In this document: piece by piece, positions 23,113 to 24,200 of the stretch
How positions within the stretch are numbered: the first letter of the stretch is position 1
Layout of the letters: the number at the start of each line of letters is the position of its first letter
Source: JAXHUA01 sp034189695
GTDB lineage: Bacteria > Chloroflexota > Dehalococcoidia > E44-bin15
Assembly: GCA_034189695.1 (NCBI GenBank)
Contig: JAXHUA010000167.1
Span: forward strand, 1 to 24,200
Direction: 5' to 3'
Length of the DNA stretch: 24,200 nt
The notes under the pieces: model-generated
Seen by the model: the letters and a program-made list of their open reading frames with translations, nothing else
What the model was told of the DNA's origin: nothing
Database searches by the model: none
Translations under genes and position numbers: made by a program

Positions 23113-23541
23113 CTACCCCTTCTTGACGTCCACCCAATCTTGACCGGTCCAAGCTTTGCCATAGCGCTCGTACAGAATCAGGGCCAGCAACAGCCCGTTC
23201 TCCAACAGGTTTCCGTCATTCTCCTTTGGCAGGTACTTCAGGAAAGGCGAGGAATCGCGCAGGGTCTCGTACTGCGAGTAGGTGACACCGCTCTCGGCTA
23301 TCATGTCACGTAACTGATGGACCTGCCAGACAATGAAGAAGTCGTCCGCCTCCACCAGGTCAACGCCATCCATCCTGATGAACACCGGCTTGAGGACGCC
23401 GCTCTCGGGGTCCTGCTTGTAAAACGTCCGGCACAGGGCCTGCTGGCTGGGGGAAAAGACGACGTCTTTGAAGTCAAAGACGGTCGTGAGGTGCGGCCAG
23501 GCCTTCTCACACATCAGTATGTATTCTAGCGACGAATCCAT
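23113..23541 (-). CDS. Conserved-looking hypothetical protein upstream of prephenate dehydratase
   Basis: From ATG 23541, with GAGGA 8 bases upstream, it encodes 142 residues; an in-frame extension to 23616 contains the promoter and is rejected. No membrane span or Cys motif is visible. The sequence looks like a small soluble alpha/beta protein (DSSLEYILMCEKAWPHL, then FIVWQVHQLRDMIAESG). I do not recognise the family. Close coupling to pheA suggests co-expression. Confidence 0.75.
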   Translation of the reverse strand: MDSSLEYILMCEKAWPHLTTVFDFKDVVFSPSQQALCRTFYKQDPESGVLKPVFIRMDGVDLVEADDFFIVWQVHQLRDMIAESGVTYSQYETLRDSSPFLKYLPKENDGNLLENGLLLALILYERYGKAWTGQDWVDVKKG

Positions 23542-23586
23542 GACTGTCCTCACAAACACCGCAGTTGGCCGGGGGGCTCGGCGACC

Positions 23587-23616
23587 ATTGTACGGCCTGT
23601 GTCTCTTCCTTTGCAA
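23587..23616 (-). promoter_or_regulatory. Promoter of the hypothetical protein/pheA pair
   Basis: On the - strand, TTGCAA (23616-23611) and TACAAT (23592-23587) have an 18-base spacer, about 45 bases before ATG 23541. It is placed back to back with a + strand promoter at 23643-23671. Confidence 0.6.
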
Positions 23617-23642
23617 GCGGCAGGAATAGGCGAGGGCTTCGG

Positions 23643-23671
23643 TTGACAGGCGGCCCGGCCAGGGCTAACGT
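23643..23671 (+). promoter_or_regulatory. Promoter of the small helical protein gene
   Basis: TTGACA (23643-23648) is a perfect -35 and TAACGT (23666-23671) a weaker -10, with a 17-base spacer. It precedes ATG 23710 by about 40 bases. Confidence 0.5.
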
Positions 23672-23709
23672 AGCATGGCGGCACAATCGATGCTTGGGGT
23701 GACGTTTCC

Positions 23710-24033
23710 ATGAACGAGAAGCAACGAATCGAGCTTATGAGACTGACCAGTACCGACTACTTGGACAACAGGGCGAGGGAGATATACAAGCGAAGGCTGG
23801 AGCAACTGATGGGCGCGATGCAGGCCGCAAGGCATGGCGAATCTCCAGAGGCGGCCGCCGGGTTCGCCGAGGTCGGGACGCTGCTCCATCAATACGGCGA
23901 CAGGTTGAACCTGCTGTTCCCCTTTCTGCTCAACCTCGTGCTCGAATCGGTGGTGGAGTTGATCGCCACCAACAACCAGCAGCTCATTCTCTTCCTGGAT
24001 GAGGTGCTTGGGGGGCAGCAGGAAGGCAAGTGA
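23710..24033 (+). CDS. Small helical hypothetical protein
   Basis: The 107-residue product starts at ATG 23710 with GGGGTGA upstream. It is mostly predicted helix; the segment LLFPFLLNLVLESVVELIA is hydrophobic and might be a membrane or buried helix. No recognised motif. It is divergent from the pheA pair. Confidence 0.65.
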   Translation: MNEKQRIELMRLTSTDYLDNRAREIYKRRLEQLMGAMQAARHGESPEAAAGFAEVGTLLHQYGDRLNLLFPFLLNLVLESVVELIATNNQQLILFLDEVLGGQQEGK

Positions 24034-24100
24034 CACGCGGTAGGTGGCCAGCAAGTGGAGAAACGGCGCACAGAGGTTTCGTGTTGCGTCAATAGAAAGT

Positions 24101-24149
24101 GTTACCGAACGGTGGTTGGTTGCCTCATAAATGAGGTTACCGAAGCCTC
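24101..24149 (+). repeat. Direct repeat and alternative hairpins near the right edge
   Basis: GTTACCGAA occurs at 24101-24109 and 24136-24144. CCTCAT (24123-24128) and ATGAGG (24131-24136) are separated by only two bases. GAGG can also pair with CCTC at 24146-24149. No gene is seen in 24034-24200. Confidence 0.4.
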
Positions 24150-24200
24150 CTTTCCTTGGGCATGCTCAGCCATGGCCCATAGTGTTTCCAGTTGACGCTT

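Overview
The window is GC-rich, densely packed bacterial DNA from what looks like a strict anaerobe. The evidence is a radical-SAM activase of the glycyl-radical type, many 4Fe-4S ferredoxin-type proteins, a CoA-disulfide-reductase-like flavoprotein, a B12-dependent acyl-CoA mutase set, and a NifX / DUF5320 / ferredoxin-ATPase cluster. The mix resembles anaerobic Chloroflexota (Dehalococcoidia-like), but no rRNA or other phylogenetic marker is present, so this is inference. No mobile element, CRISPR array, tRNA or rRNA was recognised.

Region 1 (about 3-5046, + strand) looks like one transcription unit. It holds the tail of an unidentified protein, a radical-SAM activase with two extra 4Fe-4S clusters, three tandem paralogues of a small Cys-rich zinc-ribbon-like protein, a MoxR AAA ATPase and a VWA/MIDAS protein, and it ends in a strong intrinsic terminator. 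This is the most interesting part of the window. Paralogues 1 and 2 carry an in-frame TGA at exactly the same codon (25). In both, a 6-bp hairpin with the identical loop AGTTG lies 19 nt downstream, and its basal pair has changed G-C to C-G between the copies. Paralogue 3 is read through with Ile at that codon. This is what an undescribed selenoprotein family with bacterial SECIS elements would look like (UxxC and UxxT motifs). Paralogue 2 also has an in-frame TAG late in the gene.

Region 2 (5105-6385, - strand) is a single radical-SAM protein with N-terminal 4Fe-4S and 2Fe-2S domains and its own near-consensus promoter. Region 3 (6535-12497, +) is a promoter-to-terminator operon: MmgE/PrpD protein, divergent acyl-CoA mutase catalytic subunit, type III CoA-transferase, B12-binding mutase subunit and MeaB GTPase. 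Together these suggest CoA activation and B12-dependent carbon-skeleton rearrangement of a carboxylic acid whose identity is not fixed by the sequence.

Region 4 (12507-15460, +) is an iron-sulfur / Mo-Fe-cofactor-like group: ferredoxin fused in frame to a DUF5320-like Gly/Arg-rich protein, a second DUF5320-like protein, a NifX-like protein with a Gly-Met-Arg repeat tail, and a MinD-like ATPase with inserted ferredoxin clusters. Region 5 (15770-20622, +) holds a CoA-disulfide-reductase/NADH-oxidase-like flavoprotein, an IscU/NifU-like scaffold, a COG0731-like radical-SAM protein, an Mrp-type ATPase lacking the usual C-terminal CxxC, and a HdrB/GlpC-like Fe-S oxidoreductase. Region 6 (20773-24033) has an MBL-fold protein, two small membrane proteins, a prephenate dehydratase with its upstream partner on the - strand, and a divergent small helical protein. 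The last ~170 bases hold only small repeats.
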